DNA from: Lutispora thermophila DSM 19022
GTDB lineage: Bacteria; Bacillota; Clostridia; Lutisporales; Lutisporaceae
Reading direction: 5' to 3'
DNA: 64,000 nt
NCBI RefSeq assembly: GCF_900142105.1
Contig: NZ_FQZS01000003.1
Location: 63,720 to 127,719 of the forward strand
Shown here: positions 25,917-33,885 of the stretch, in pieces
Layout: every line of letters begins with the position of its first letter
How positions within the stretch are numbered: the stretch's first letter is position 1
Made by a program: the position numbers and the translations under genes
Notes under the pieces: generated by a model
Told to the model about the DNA's origin: nothing
Database searches by the model: none
The model's input: only the letters and a program-made list of their open reading frames with translations

Positions 25917-26792
25917 ATGCAAAACACTTTTCTCATAATAGATGATGATATTAATATAAGGAAGATGCTTGCTCATATTATTTTAAAAAATGATCTGGGG
26001 AGAGTTGTGGCTGAGTTGGATAGTGGCTTGGATGCAGAGAGGGAAATACTATTTTATAATCCTGATGTGGTGCTGATTGATTTGCTTTTGCCTGTGAAAG
26101 ATGGCATAGAGATAATCCAAAAAGCCAAGGATGAGGGTTATAAGGGCAAATTTATTATGATATCCCAGGTTGAAGATGAGCGCATGATTTCCAAGGCATA
26201 TGAAAATGGTATAGTATTTTTTATTGGGAAGCCCATAAATTTAGTGGAAGCTGTAAATGTTATCAAAGGGGTTTGCCACAGTATTGAGTTGGAAAAGTCT
26301 GTTGAGTTGATAAAAAGCGCTGTAGTGGGATTAGGTGGCAGTGCTGTTGTAATCAAGGATAAACCCAGCGTAAATGATGAGATAAACAGAATCTTTGCTG
26401 ATATAGGCATAATCAGCGAGTCAGGAGTGAAGGATTTAACAAGCCTCATAAAAAAAGTTATAGAATTCAAAAAGCAATATGGAAACCAGCAGTATCAGCT
26501 TTAGGATTTATATCGCATGATTGCTGAAGAACTTGGTATAAAAGATGATTCTGTTGGGGCAAAGGCAATAGAGCAGCGCATAAGAAGGATTATACTAAAA
26601 GCCCTACAAAATATTGCAGCTTTAGGATATGATGATTTTTACAGTAGCAAGTTTGTGGAATACAGCACCATACTGTTTGATTTCAAACAGGTTAAGCAGG
26701 AAATGCGATATTTGGAAAATCCCAAAGAAGAAAGAGGAAAGATAAATATAAAAAAATTCGTTGAAGGAGTAATAAGCAAACTAAATATTTAG
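25917..26792 (+). pseudogene. GlnL (YcbB)-like response regulator interrupted by an in-frame TAG
   Basis: 25917-26504 encodes a receiver domain (D-D-D near residue 8-10, phospho-acceptor in D-V-V-L-I-D-L-L-L-P, conserved K in I-G-K-P) and the start of a YcbB-type domain. After the TAG at 26502-26504 the same frame continues without interruption to 26792 with the rest of that domain (E-Q-R-I-R-R-I-I-L-K-A-L, Y-S-T-I-L-F-D-F-K-Q-V). Both pieces together have the length and layout of one GlnL-like protein. Either one point mutation has split it, or a second start (ATG at 26517) yields a separate C-terminal protein, or the TAG is read through. The receiver half alone would lack its output domain. 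Confidence 0.8.
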
Positions 26793-26848
26793 ACAATTGA
26801 AGCCCATCATGCAATATTATCCCAATGAGTGAATAATAAAAATCTTTT

Positions 26849-26877
26849 TTGTCACATCTTATAGAACTTTGTAGTAT
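26849..26877 (+). promoter_or_regulatory. Sigma-A promoter for gltS
   Basis: TTGTCA (26849-26854), 17-base spacer, TAGTAT (26872-26877). Transcription from about 26884 would begin within or just before the Shine-Dalgarno-masking hairpin. Confidence 0.6.
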
Positions 26878-26881
26878 AGTG

Positions 26882-26933
26882 TAATACCTCCATATAATCA
26901 ATAATGTAATAATATAAGATATTGGAGGTATTA
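26882..26933 (+). promoter_or_regulatory. Hairpin masking the gltS ribosome-binding site
   Basis: TAATACCTCCA (26882-26892) is the exact complement of TGGAGGTATTA (26923-26933), which contains the GGAGGT Shine-Dalgarno sequence six bases before the gltS ATG. TAT/ATA pairing extends the stem beyond a one-base bulge. If this forms, ribosome access is blocked. The same inverted repeat could instead be a DNA operator. Confidence 0.7.
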
Positions 26934-26935
26934 TA

Positions 26936-28129
26936 ATGGTATTAAAACTTGACATGATTCAAACCATAGCTTTGGCAGTGGTGGTTTTATTGGTGGGTCA
27001 AGGCCTCAAGAAGAAAATAGGATTTTTGGAAAAGTATTGTATTCCTGTACCGGTTGTTGGAGGACTGATTTTTGCCATACTGGCTTTGGTACTGAGACAA
27101 ACCGGGGTTTTGACATTTGAGATGGATGATACTTTGAAAAATGTGTTTATGACCGCTTTCTTCACAACAGTAGGATTTACGGCAAGCTTTAAAGTTCTGA
27201 AAAAAGGTGGCATAAAAGTATTTATATTCTTAGTAATTGCCACAGTATTAGTAATTCTTCAGAATGTTTTAGGGGTAAGTTTGGCCAAGGTATTTGGTTT
27301 AAACCCATTGATTGGACTTGCCACTGGTTCTGTGCCAATGACAGGAGGTCATGGAACATCCGGTGCCTTTGCGCCATTGTTTGAAGAAGCAGGAGCTATA
27401 GGAGCATCAACAGTGGCAATGGCTTCAGCGACTTTTGGTCTCATTATGGGAAGCATGATAGGCGGACCAATTGCAAAAAAATTGATTGAGAAACACTCCT
27501 TAACAAACCAGATCAAAAATGCAGGCAAATCCATGTCCGTTAATAACCAGGAAGAAGCAAAAAAACTGATACCAGAAAACTTCATGTCCGCTACAGTTCA
27601 GATAATCCTTGCCATGGGTATTGGTACAATAATTTCTGCTATACTGCAAAAAACAGGCATGACATTCCCTTCATATATAGGTGCAATGTTTGCAGCTGCA
27701 ATAATGAGAAACATATCAGATATGACGGATTTTGTAAATGTTCGTATGGAAGAGATAGATATTATAGGAAACACATGCTTATCCATATTCTTGTCAATGG
27801 CATTGATGACTTTGAAGTTATGGGAATTGGCCGATTTGGCAGGACCTTTGGTGATAATGCTTCTGGCTCAGACAGTTTTGATGGCAATATTTGCTTATTT
27901 CATAACATTCAATGTAATGGGAAGAGATTATGAGGCTGCTGTTATCACCAGTGGACATTGCGGTTTTGGTATGGGTGCCACACCAAATGCCATTGCCAAC
28001 ATGGAAACCATGGCAGAAAAATACGGTCCTGCACCGGTTGCATTCTTCATACTTCCTCTGGTAGGAAGTTTGTTTATAGATTTCTTCAATGCAGCTGTAA
28101 TAACTACGTTTATGAACTTTTTCATATAA
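26936..28129 (+). CDS. gltS: Sodium/glutamate symporter GltS
   Basis: 397 residues, almost wholly hydrophobic, with ten or more membrane segments in two pseudo-repeats. Signatures: P-V-P-V-V-G-G-L-I-F-A near residue 38, the G-S-V-P-M-T-G-G-H-G-T-S-G-A motif near 130 and the second-half G-H-C-G-F-G-M-G-A-T-P-N-A near 341. It imports glutamate with sodium. It lies behind the GlnK/GlnL-like system, a candidate regulator, and its ribosome site is inside a hairpin. Its own promoter and terminator make it a single-gene unit. Confidence 0.96.
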   Translation: MVLKLDMIQTIALAVVVLLVGQGLKKKIGFLEKYCIPVPVVGGLIFAILALVLRQTGVLTFEMDDTLKNVFMTAFFTTVGFTASFKVLKKGGIKVFIFLVIATVLVILQNVLGVSLAKVFGLNPLIGLATGSVPMTGGHGTSGAFAPLFEEAGAIGASTVAMASATFGLIMGSMIGGPIAKKLIEKHSLTNQIKNAGKSMSVNNQEEAKKLIPENFMSATVQIILAMGIGTIISAILQKTGMTFPSYIGAMFAAAIMRNISDMTDFVNVRMEEIDIIGNTCLSIFLSMALMTLKLWELADLAGPLVIMLLAQTVLMAIFAYFITFNVMGRDYEAAVITSGHCGFGMGATPNAIANMETMAEKYGPAPVAFFILPLVGSLFIDFFNAAVITTFMNFFI

Positions 28130-28197
28130 CTAAAAAGTTTGAATAATTTATAATGTCACCTTATAGGGTATAGTAAATATAGTCATTTATTATATAT

Positions 28198-28230
28198 GCC
28201 AAAGGTCAGAAAACTGACCTTTGGCATTTT
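28198..28230 (+). terminator. Terminator after gltS
   Basis: GCCAAAGGTCAG (28198-28209), loop AAAA, CTGACCTTTGGC (28214-28225), then ATTTTGC. Confidence 0.93.
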
Positions 28231-28676
28231 GCATTTCTGTGATATTATCACAAAATTAGCAGGATGAAACAAAAAATACTTGAAATTTTATGAAAACTAA
28301 TTATAATATAAAGAAAAGTCAAAGATAGTCAAAGTCATATAGCTGATGTTATCACTCTACAAGATAACTAATATAAAGAAAAAAGTGATTAAATATTGGC
28401 TCCTTCCATTATATTCATTTGTAAGCCATCATATTATTGCACAATTAATTTTGACTTCCATAGAAAATCATATATCTTATCAAGTTTAATAAGACAAATT
28501 TTTCATTCCTGATACTTATTAATACAAAGTCAACAATCATTTTACAGAGAAGATAATATTTTATGTAACTTCGTGTCTATCAGATAGGAAGTCTACTTTA
28601 CGTTGTTTTTGTTATTTTTATGTAAAGTAACAACATTTACCAAAATTAAAATAATAGGTTTATAGGAGGGGTTTTA
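28231..28676. other. Intergenic region before the ATP-grasp/ODH/B12 operon
   Basis: 446 bases of AT-rich sequence without a credible ORF. ACTTTAC (near 28595) is inverted as GTAAAGT (near 28622), which could be an operator or hairpin. I looked for a cobalamin riboswitch, since the operon encodes a B12 protein, and saw no B12-box. No clear promoter could be chosen. Confidence 0.4.
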
Positions 28677-29678
28677 GTGAGTTATAAAATTGGTTTAGTT
28701 CTAGATGAGCCTAAGATTGAAATGAGTACTGATGAATCGCGTTCTGCCGATGAGCAGAAAAGAATAACTGCAAATAAAATATATGAAGTTCTTTCAAAGA
28801 AATATGAAGTAGTTAATATTGTGGCTGATGTAAAGATAATAGAGAATTTAAAAAATAGCAATATAGACATAGTTTTTAATCTCAGCACAGGAGTTAGAGG
28901 AGAGAGTAGACAATCTCAGATTCCCGCCATATTGGAAATGCTGGGCATACCCTATGTAGGTTCCGGTATCCTTGCTCATGCCATGGCTTTAGATAAGACA
29001 GTAGCAAAGCAGATCTTTAAATATCATGATGTGCTTACGCCAAACTTCCAGATATTCCATGATGAAAATGAAAAACTTAATCCTGAATTAAAGTTTCCCC
29101 TTATAATAAAACCTGCCTGTGAAGGTTCTGGTTTTGGGATACATGGAGATAGCGTAGTTTATGAAGAGGAAGCCGTGCGTAAGAAAGTTTCTAAACTTTT
29201 GAAGCAATATCAACCGCCGATTTTAGCAGAGGAGTTTATAGAAGGAAGAGAGTTTACTGTAGGTATTATCGGCAATGGAAAAGATAAAACAGTCTTGCCT
29301 ATATTGGAGATTGATTTTAAGGATATTCCTGAGGAATATGGTAAGTTCTATAGTTTTGAAGTTAAAGCAAATTTTGGACATAAAACTAACTATTATTGTC
29401 CTGCGCCTATAAGCAATAAATTAGAAGAGCAAATAAAAGCAATGGCTTCTAAAGCCTTTGATGCATTAGGTTGCAGGGATTTGGCCAGAGTAGATGTAAG
29501 AGTGAGAGATGATGTGCCCTATATTTTAGAAATAAATAGTTTGCCAGGCTTAAAGCCGGTATATAGCGATTTAACAAAGATGGCTGAAGCGGCTGGTATT
29601 TCATATGATGAACTGATTATAAAAATTTTGGAAGAGGCTATAAAAAGAATAGGGAAAGTTAGAAGAGTAAATAGTTAA
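28677..29678 (+). CDS. D-alanine-D-alanine ligase-like ATP-grasp enzyme
   Basis: 333 residues from GTG 28677, preceded by AGGAGGGG. ATP-grasp features: N-terminal domain with D-I-V-F-N-L-S-T-G near residue 62, the P-Y-V-G-S-G-I-L-A segment near 94, the L-D-K segment, then L-I-I-K-P-A-C-E-G-S-G-F-G and the E-I-N-S-L-P-G-L substrate/metal loop near 282. These are the D-Ala-D-Ala ligase hallmarks. Its placement in a tight operon with an opine dehydrogenase-like enzyme and a B12 protein, away from cell-wall genes, suggests that it ligates some other amino acid pair. A housekeeping Ddl role cannot be excluded. Confidence 0.85.
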   Translation: MSYKIGLVLDEPKIEMSTDESRSADEQKRITANKIYEVLSKKYEVVNIVADVKIIENLKNSNIDIVFNLSTGVRGESRQSQIPAILEMLGIPYVGSGILAHAMALDKTVAKQIFKYHDVLTPNFQIFHDENEKLNPELKFPLIIKPACEGSGFGIHGDSVVYEEEAVRKKVSKLLKQYQPPILAEEFIEGREFTVGIIGNGKDKTVLPILEIDFKDIPEEYGKFYSFEVKANFGHKTNYYCPAPISNKLEEQIKAMASKAFDALGCRDLARVDVRVRDDVPYILEINSLPGLKPVYSDLTKMAEAAGISYDELIIKILEEAIKRIGKVRRVNS

Positions 29679-29691
29679 AGGAGGTCGTTAT

Positions 29692-30807
29692 ATGCAAAAG
29701 AGAGTTATGAATTTTGCTGTCATAGGAGGCGGACATGGAGGTCAAGCTTTAGCAGCCTACTTAGCTTATTTGGGACATAATGTTAATTTATATAATCGCA
29801 CAATAGAAAAGGTAGAAAAGATTTCTGAACAAGGTTTTATTGATATGGAAGGTTCCATATCAGGAAGAGGATATATTAACCTGGTTACAGATGACATAGA
29901 GAAAGCCATAAAGGGTGCTCACATCATAATGGTTACGGTACCTGCCAATGCTCATAGACATATTGCCAGCTTTATTGCTCCGTATATTTCAGATGATCAA
30001 TATATTGTCTTAAATCCGGGCAGAACGGGAGGAGCATTGGAATTTTTCAACATAATCAAGTGTAATTATCCCGAAAAGAATCCATGCATCGTTGAAGCAC
30101 AGACTTTGTTGTTTGCCTGCAGGATAGTTGAGGAAGGCAAAGTAGCTATACATAGCAAGAAGAATTGTGTTAAGATAGCTGCATTGCCTGCTGTAAGAAC
30201 AAGAGAATTTATTGATATAATTTATCATGTTATACCTGAATTTGTCCAAACCTATAGTGTATTGGATACCAGTTTCAATAATGTTGGAGCTATACTTCAT
30301 CCTATTCCTACCGTTTTAAATTGTGGAAGGATTGAAGGCACAAATGGAGGCTTTCTACATTATATTGAAGGCATAACTCCATCAGTGGCAAAGATAATGA
30401 TGGAAGCAGACTGCGAGAGAATGAAGGTAGCAGAAGCTCTTGGCGCCAAGCCTGTATCTTTAATGGAATGGTTAGGTTATACTTATAACGCTTATGGGAA
30501 AACAGTATGTCAGGCAATACAAAAAGTGAAAGGTTATATGGGCATAAAGGCACCGGATACTTTGAACACAAGATATATATTTGAAGACGTTCCACATAGC
30601 CTGGTACCCATTGCGGATATGGGAAGATATTTAGGTATAGAAACTACCACCATAAACTCAATAATTCATATGGCGTCTATCATACATGGTAAAGATTACC
30701 ACAAAATTGGCAGAAAAGTTGAAGATATGGGACTCGAAGGACTGGATGCAGAAGAAATAATGGACTATGTAGTAAATGGACAGATAACAAAGGAGGTAGT
30801 GGCTTAA
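29692..30807 (+). CDS. Opine (octopine/nopaline) dehydrogenase family oxidoreductase
   Basis: 371 residues. The N terminus has a Rossmann nucleotide site (F-A-V-I-G-G-G-H-G-G-Q-A near residue 6) and the C-terminal half matches the octopine/nopaline dehydrogenase domain (H-P-I-P-T-V-L-N-C-G-R-I-E near 203). Such enzymes join the amino group of an amino acid to a 2-oxoacid by reductive amination, or the reverse. AAAGGAGGT precedes the ATG, 13 bases after the ATP-grasp stop, and its TAA overlaps the ATG of the B12 gene. Cofactor choice and substrates are not deducible. Confidence 0.88.
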   Translation: MQKRVMNFAVIGGGHGGQALAAYLAYLGHNVNLYNRTIEKVEKISEQGFIDMEGSISGRGYINLVTDDIEKAIKGAHIIMVTVPANAHRHIASFIAPYISDDQYIVLNPGRTGGALEFFNIIKCNYPEKNPCIVEAQTLLFACRIVEEGKVAIHSKKNCVKIAALPAVRTREFIDIIYHVIPEFVQTYSVLDTSFNNVGAILHPIPTVLNCGRIEGTNGGFLHYIEGITPSVAKIMMEADCERMKVAEALGAKPVSLMEWLGYTYNAYGKTVCQAIQKVKGYMGIKAPDTLNTRYIFEDVPHSLVPIADMGRYLGIETTTINSIIHMASIIHGKDYHKIGRKVEDMGLEGLDAEEIMDYVVNGQITKEVVA

Positions 30808-32492
30808 TGAAAAAGTATTTGGGAGCTGCAATAGGAAATTGCGTTCACGTAGGCGGTATAGTGAACTTTTTCCGCCTTGTGGAGAGAGAAGGTCATGAAA
30901 CATATTTTCTTGGTGCGGCAGTAAGTATAGATAGGCTTGTAGAAAAAGTATTGGAAATAAAGCCTGACGTGGTTGCTATAGGATACAGGCTTACTCCCAA
31001 AAATGTTGAGCCATTGCTCAAAGAATTGGAAGAACATATCAAATCTAAGAAGCTAGATAATATAGAGTGGATTTTTGGAGGTACAAAGCCAGTTGCAGAT
31101 GTCGCCAGAAGATTTTCATTCTTCTCTACAATATTTGATGGAACGGAAGATGTGGATGACGTGATAAACTATATCAGAGGCAGACAACTGAAGGAAGTAA
31201 AATTATACTATCCTGACAATATTGTTGAAAGAATAAATAGCAAATATCCTTACCCTGTGTTAAGACACCACTTTGGACTCCCTTCTTTGGAGGATACCAT
31301 TGAGGGAATCAAAAAGATAGCGGAAGCTAAGGTTTTGGATGTAATATCCATCGGACCTGATCAAAACACACAACAGTTCTTTTTCTCACAAGATAAGATG
31401 AATAAGGATTTGGATGGAGCAGGGGGGGTACCATTAAGAAAAGTAGAGGACTTTATTGAGCTATATAAAGCTTCAAGAAGAGGAAATTATCCTCTTCTCA
31501 GATGCTATAGCGGAACAGCGGATGTATTCAGATTCGCAGAGATGCTAAAAGACACTATCCATAATGCATGGTGTGCTGTACCTTTATGCTGGTACAATGT
31601 ACTTGATGGTAGAGGTACAAGGCCTGTAGGCGAATCCATAGCAGAAGGTCAGATGCTTATGAAAAAGCATGCTGAATGGAATATACCTGTGGAAGTCAAT
31701 GAGGCTCATCATTGGAGCCTGAGAGATGCTCATGATACCATAGGTGTTGTTATGGCCTTTTTAGCTGCATACAATGCGAAAAAGATGGGGGTAAGGGATT
31801 ATATTGCCCAATATATGTTTAATGTGCCTGCTGCATTGCATCATAAAATGGATTTGGCAAAGATGTTGGCTAAAGTTGAGCTAATTGAATCATTGGAAGA
31901 TGATAATTTCAAGACTTACAGGCAAGTTAGGGCTGGATTGGCAAGCTTAAGCTCAGATCTGGATGTTGCAAAGGGGCAACTTGCTGCATCCACATACTTG
32001 GCTATGAGCTTGAAGCCTCATATTGTCCATATAGTAGGATATTGTGAGGCAGATCATGCTGCTAAAGCTGAAGAAGTTATAGAAAGCACAAAAATTGTAA
32101 GAGGAGTTATTCGTTCAACGCTGGATGGTATGGTTGATATGACTAAAGATATGGAAGTCCAAGAAAGAAAGCATGAACTCATGGAAGAAGCAAAATATTT
32201 ATTGGATACAATTAAGAATCTATATGAAGAAAGTGAAGATCCATGGAGTGACCCAAAAGTTTTGGAAGATATTATTAGAAGAGGAATTATAGATGCTCCT
32301 CATTTAAGAGGCAATCCAAGTGCCAAGGGTGTTTTGGAGACAAGGATTGTAAACGGAAAATGCATGGCTTATTCAAAAAAGCTTAACAGAGTAATGACAG
32401 AAAAAGAGAGAATTGAAGAATTACTCAATGGAGAGGAGACATCCGTTGAAGGTCACCAATTTTGTAAAAAAATTGTATTGCAAAGTTGTTAA
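30807..32492 (+). CDS. Cobalamin-binding protein with N-terminal B12 domain, function unknown
   Basis: 561 residues. Residues 1-130 look like a B12-binding fold: I-G-N-C-V-H-V-G-G-I-V-N-F holds the lower-ligand histidine H14 and G17 of the DxHxxG motif, with cysteine 12 where Asp is usual; V-A-I-G-Y-R-L-T and W-I-F-G-G-T-K-P continue the fold. The remaining ~430 residues (for example E-V-N-E-A-H-H-W-S-L-R-D-A-H-D) resemble a catalytic barrel of mutase type, but I cannot name the family. Glutamate-mutase-like or methyltransferase-like chemistry is possible. It overlaps the opine dehydrogenase gene by one base. Confidence 0.72.
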   Translation: MKKYLGAAIGNCVHVGGIVNFFRLVEREGHETYFLGAAVSIDRLVEKVLEIKPDVVAIGYRLTPKNVEPLLKELEEHIKSKKLDNIEWIFGGTKPVADVARRFSFFSTIFDGTEDVDDVINYIRGRQLKEVKLYYPDNIVERINSKYPYPVLRHHFGLPSLEDTIEGIKKIAEAKVLDVISIGPDQNTQQFFFSQDKMNKDLDGAGGVPLRKVEDFIELYKASRRGNYPLLRCYSGTADVFRFAEMLKDTIHNAWCAVPLCWYNVLDGRGTRPVGESIAEGQMLMKKHAEWNIPVEVNEAHHWSLRDAHDTIGVVMAFLAAYNAKKMGVRDYIAQYMFNVPAALHHKMDLAKMLAKVELIESLEDDNFKTYRQVRAGLASLSSDLDVAKGQLAASTYLAMSLKPHIVHIVGYCEADHAAKAEEVIESTKIVRGVIRSTLDGMVDMTKDMEVQERKHELMEEAKYLLDTIKNLYEESEDPWSDPKVLEDIIRRGIIDAPHLRGNPSAKGVLETRIVNGKCMAYSKKLNRVMTEKERIEELLNGEETSVEGHQFCKKIVLQSC

Positions 32493-32506
32493 TGTTAATA
32501 TATAAT
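32478..32506 (+). promoter_or_regulatory. Promoter of the FMN riboswitch-ribU unit
   Basis: TTGCAA (32478-32483), 17-base spacer, perfect TATAAT (32501-32506). The -35 box lies within the last codons of the B12-protein gene. Transcription should begin about 32513, shortly before the riboswitch. Confidence 0.75.
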
Positions 32507-32529
32507 ATACTTGAAAATTAAAGACTGAT

Positions 32530-32643
32530 TATAATCTTCAGGGACGGGTGCAATTCCCTACCGGCGGTATAGCCCGCGAGCCGAAAGGCAGATCCGGTTA
32601 GATTCCGGAGCCGACAGTTAAAGTCTGGATGGAAGAAGATTTA
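32530..32643 (+). ncRNA. FMN riboswitch (RFN element)
   Basis: The conserved RFN core is clear: TTCAGGGACGGGTGCAATTC, the ACCGGCGGTATAGCCCGCGA segment, GCAGATCCGGTTAGATTCCG and CCGACAGTTAAAGTCTGGAT. The closing helix P1 is AATCTTC (32532-32538) with GAAGATT (32635-32641). In this class, FMN binding favours the terminator downstream and shuts off flavin uptake or synthesis genes. Confidence 0.97.
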
Positions 32644-32666
32644 TTTTTATGAGCAATTTTAAAAAT

Positions 32667-32699
32667 AAGTCCCTGATATAATCAGGGACTTTTCTTTTC
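32667..32699 (+). terminator. Expression-platform terminator of the FMN riboswitch
   Basis: AAGTCCCTGAT (32667-32677) pairs with ATCAGGGACTT (32681-32691), followed by TTCTTTTC. Confidence 0.9.
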
Positions 32700-32729
32700 A
32701 AAAATATTCATATATGGTGGAGGTTAGAA

Positions 32730-33305
32730 ATGAGAAACTCTAAACTGCAATTAACAACAAAAATTGGTATTTTGTCTGCATTTGCATTCCTTTTGTACTT
32801 AATTGAATTTCCATTACCACTATTTCCTTCTTTTTTAAAGATTGACCTGGGAGATTTACCTGCCATAATAGGAGCCTTTGCTCTTGGACCTTGGGTTGGA
32901 GTAGCCATTGAGCTTATAAAAAACATAATACATCTTTTCGTACGTTCTTCAACGGGAGGAATAGGGGAGGTAGGTAATTTCCTTACAGGTTCATCTTATG
33001 TGTTGGCTGCAGGATATATATACATGAGAAACAAGAGTAAAAAGACTGCAGTAGTTGGATTGATTACAGGTACCATTGTTATGGCGCTGGCTATGTGCGT
33101 ATTTAACTTCTTCATACTTATACCTGTTTTCACCAACAGTCCTGTATCTACAGAGAATATACCTCTTATACTGACAGCCATATTGCCCTTTAACCTCATA
33201 AAAGGTGTTATTTTATCTGTCATCACATTGTTATTGTACAAGAGCCTGTCTCCAATATTGCATGCAGATATTTATAATGAAGTGGCAGATAAAAGAGCAA
33301 GATAG
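32730..33305 (+). CDS. ribU: Riboflavin ECF transporter S component RibU
   Basis: 191 residues with about six hydrophobic helices. The K-I-D-L-G-D-L-P-A-I-I-G-A-F-A-L-G-P segment near residue 37 and the K-N-I-I-H-L motif are typical of RibU. It captures riboflavin and needs the shared EcfA/A'/T module, which is not in the window. GGAGG precedes the ATG. The FMN riboswitch and attenuator directly upstream support the substrate. Confidence 0.95.
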   Translation: MRNSKLQLTTKIGILSAFAFLLYLIEFPLPLFPSFLKIDLGDLPAIIGAFALGPWVGVAIELIKNIIHLFVRSSTGGIGEVGNFLTGSSYVLAAGYIYMRNKSKKTAVVGLITGTIVMALAMCVFNFFILIPVFTNSPVSTENIPLILTAILPFNLIKGVILSVITLLLYKSLSPILHADIYNEVADKRAR

Positions 33306-33356
33306 GTATACTTTTAACAAAAAATGAAATATAATATTTTTAAATGAATCTGATAT

Positions 33357-33390
33357 CCGGAGCAAATTGTTTTGCTCCGGTATTTGTATT
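33357..33390 (+). terminator. Terminator after ribU
   Basis: CCGGAGCAAA (33357-33366), loop TTGT, TTTGCTCCGG (33371-33380), then TATTTGTATT. The T run is interrupted. Confidence 0.75.
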
Positions 33391-33405
33391 GTTCTGGAGG
33401 TTGTT

Positions 33406-33885
33406 ATGTTAAAATTGTTTTCAAAAAGTGTGGAAGATACATATAGAATAGGAGAAAGATTAGGAAAGCTACTTTTTCCAGGAAGCATAATTTGCCTTAC
33501 TGGAGATTTGGGAGCCGGTAAGACAGCTTTTACGCAGGGTATAGGAAGGGGCTTGGGGATTTCTGAGCATGTTGTAAGCCCCACATATACTATTATAAAT
33601 GAATATACTTCCGGAAGGATTCCTTTGTATCATTTCGATGTCTATAGGTTGGGAAGCTCTGATGAAATGTATGAATTAGGTTGTGATGAATATTTCTATG
33701 GCGATGGAGCAACCATCTTGGAATGGGCAGATAATGTGGATGATGTAATACCCGGCGACAGGCTTTGGATAACCATAAGGAAGACGGAAAATCCAGAAGA
33801 AAGGGAAATAATAATGGAAGCTTCGGGTTTGGAATATGAGAGGTTATTAAAGGAGATGAAGAAGGATGAGGATATTAGCAATTGA
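33406..33885 (+). CDS. tsaE: tRNA threonylcarbamoyladenosine biosynthesis ATPase TsaE
   Basis: 159 residues. P-loop G-D-L-G-A-G-K-T at residues 33-40, the following S-P-T-Y-T-I switch and the H-F-D-V-Y-R-L motif identify TsaE, which acts with TsaB and TsaD to make t6A37 in ANN-decoding tRNAs. ATG 33406 follows TGGAGG; a longer frame from 33367 would start in the ribU terminator. The last 20 bases overlap the tsaB-rimI gene, so they are coupled. Confidence 0.95.
   Translation: MLKLFSKSVEDTYRIGERLGKLLFPGSIICLTGDLGAGKTAFTQGIGRGLGISEHVVSPTYTIINEYTSGRIPLYHFDVYRLGSSDEMYELGCDEYFYGDGATILEWADNVDDVIPGDRLWITIRKTENPEEREIIMEASGLEYERLLKEMKKDEDISN

Noticed and set aside
26502-26504. Pyrrolysine codon in the response regulator
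   Set aside because: Possible in principle, but regulators of this type do not need pyrrolysine and no pyl genes are in the window; a point mutation is simpler.
28231-28676. Cobalamin riboswitch upstream of the B12 operon
   Set aside because: Searched for because of the B12-binding gene, but no B12-box or matching helices were found.
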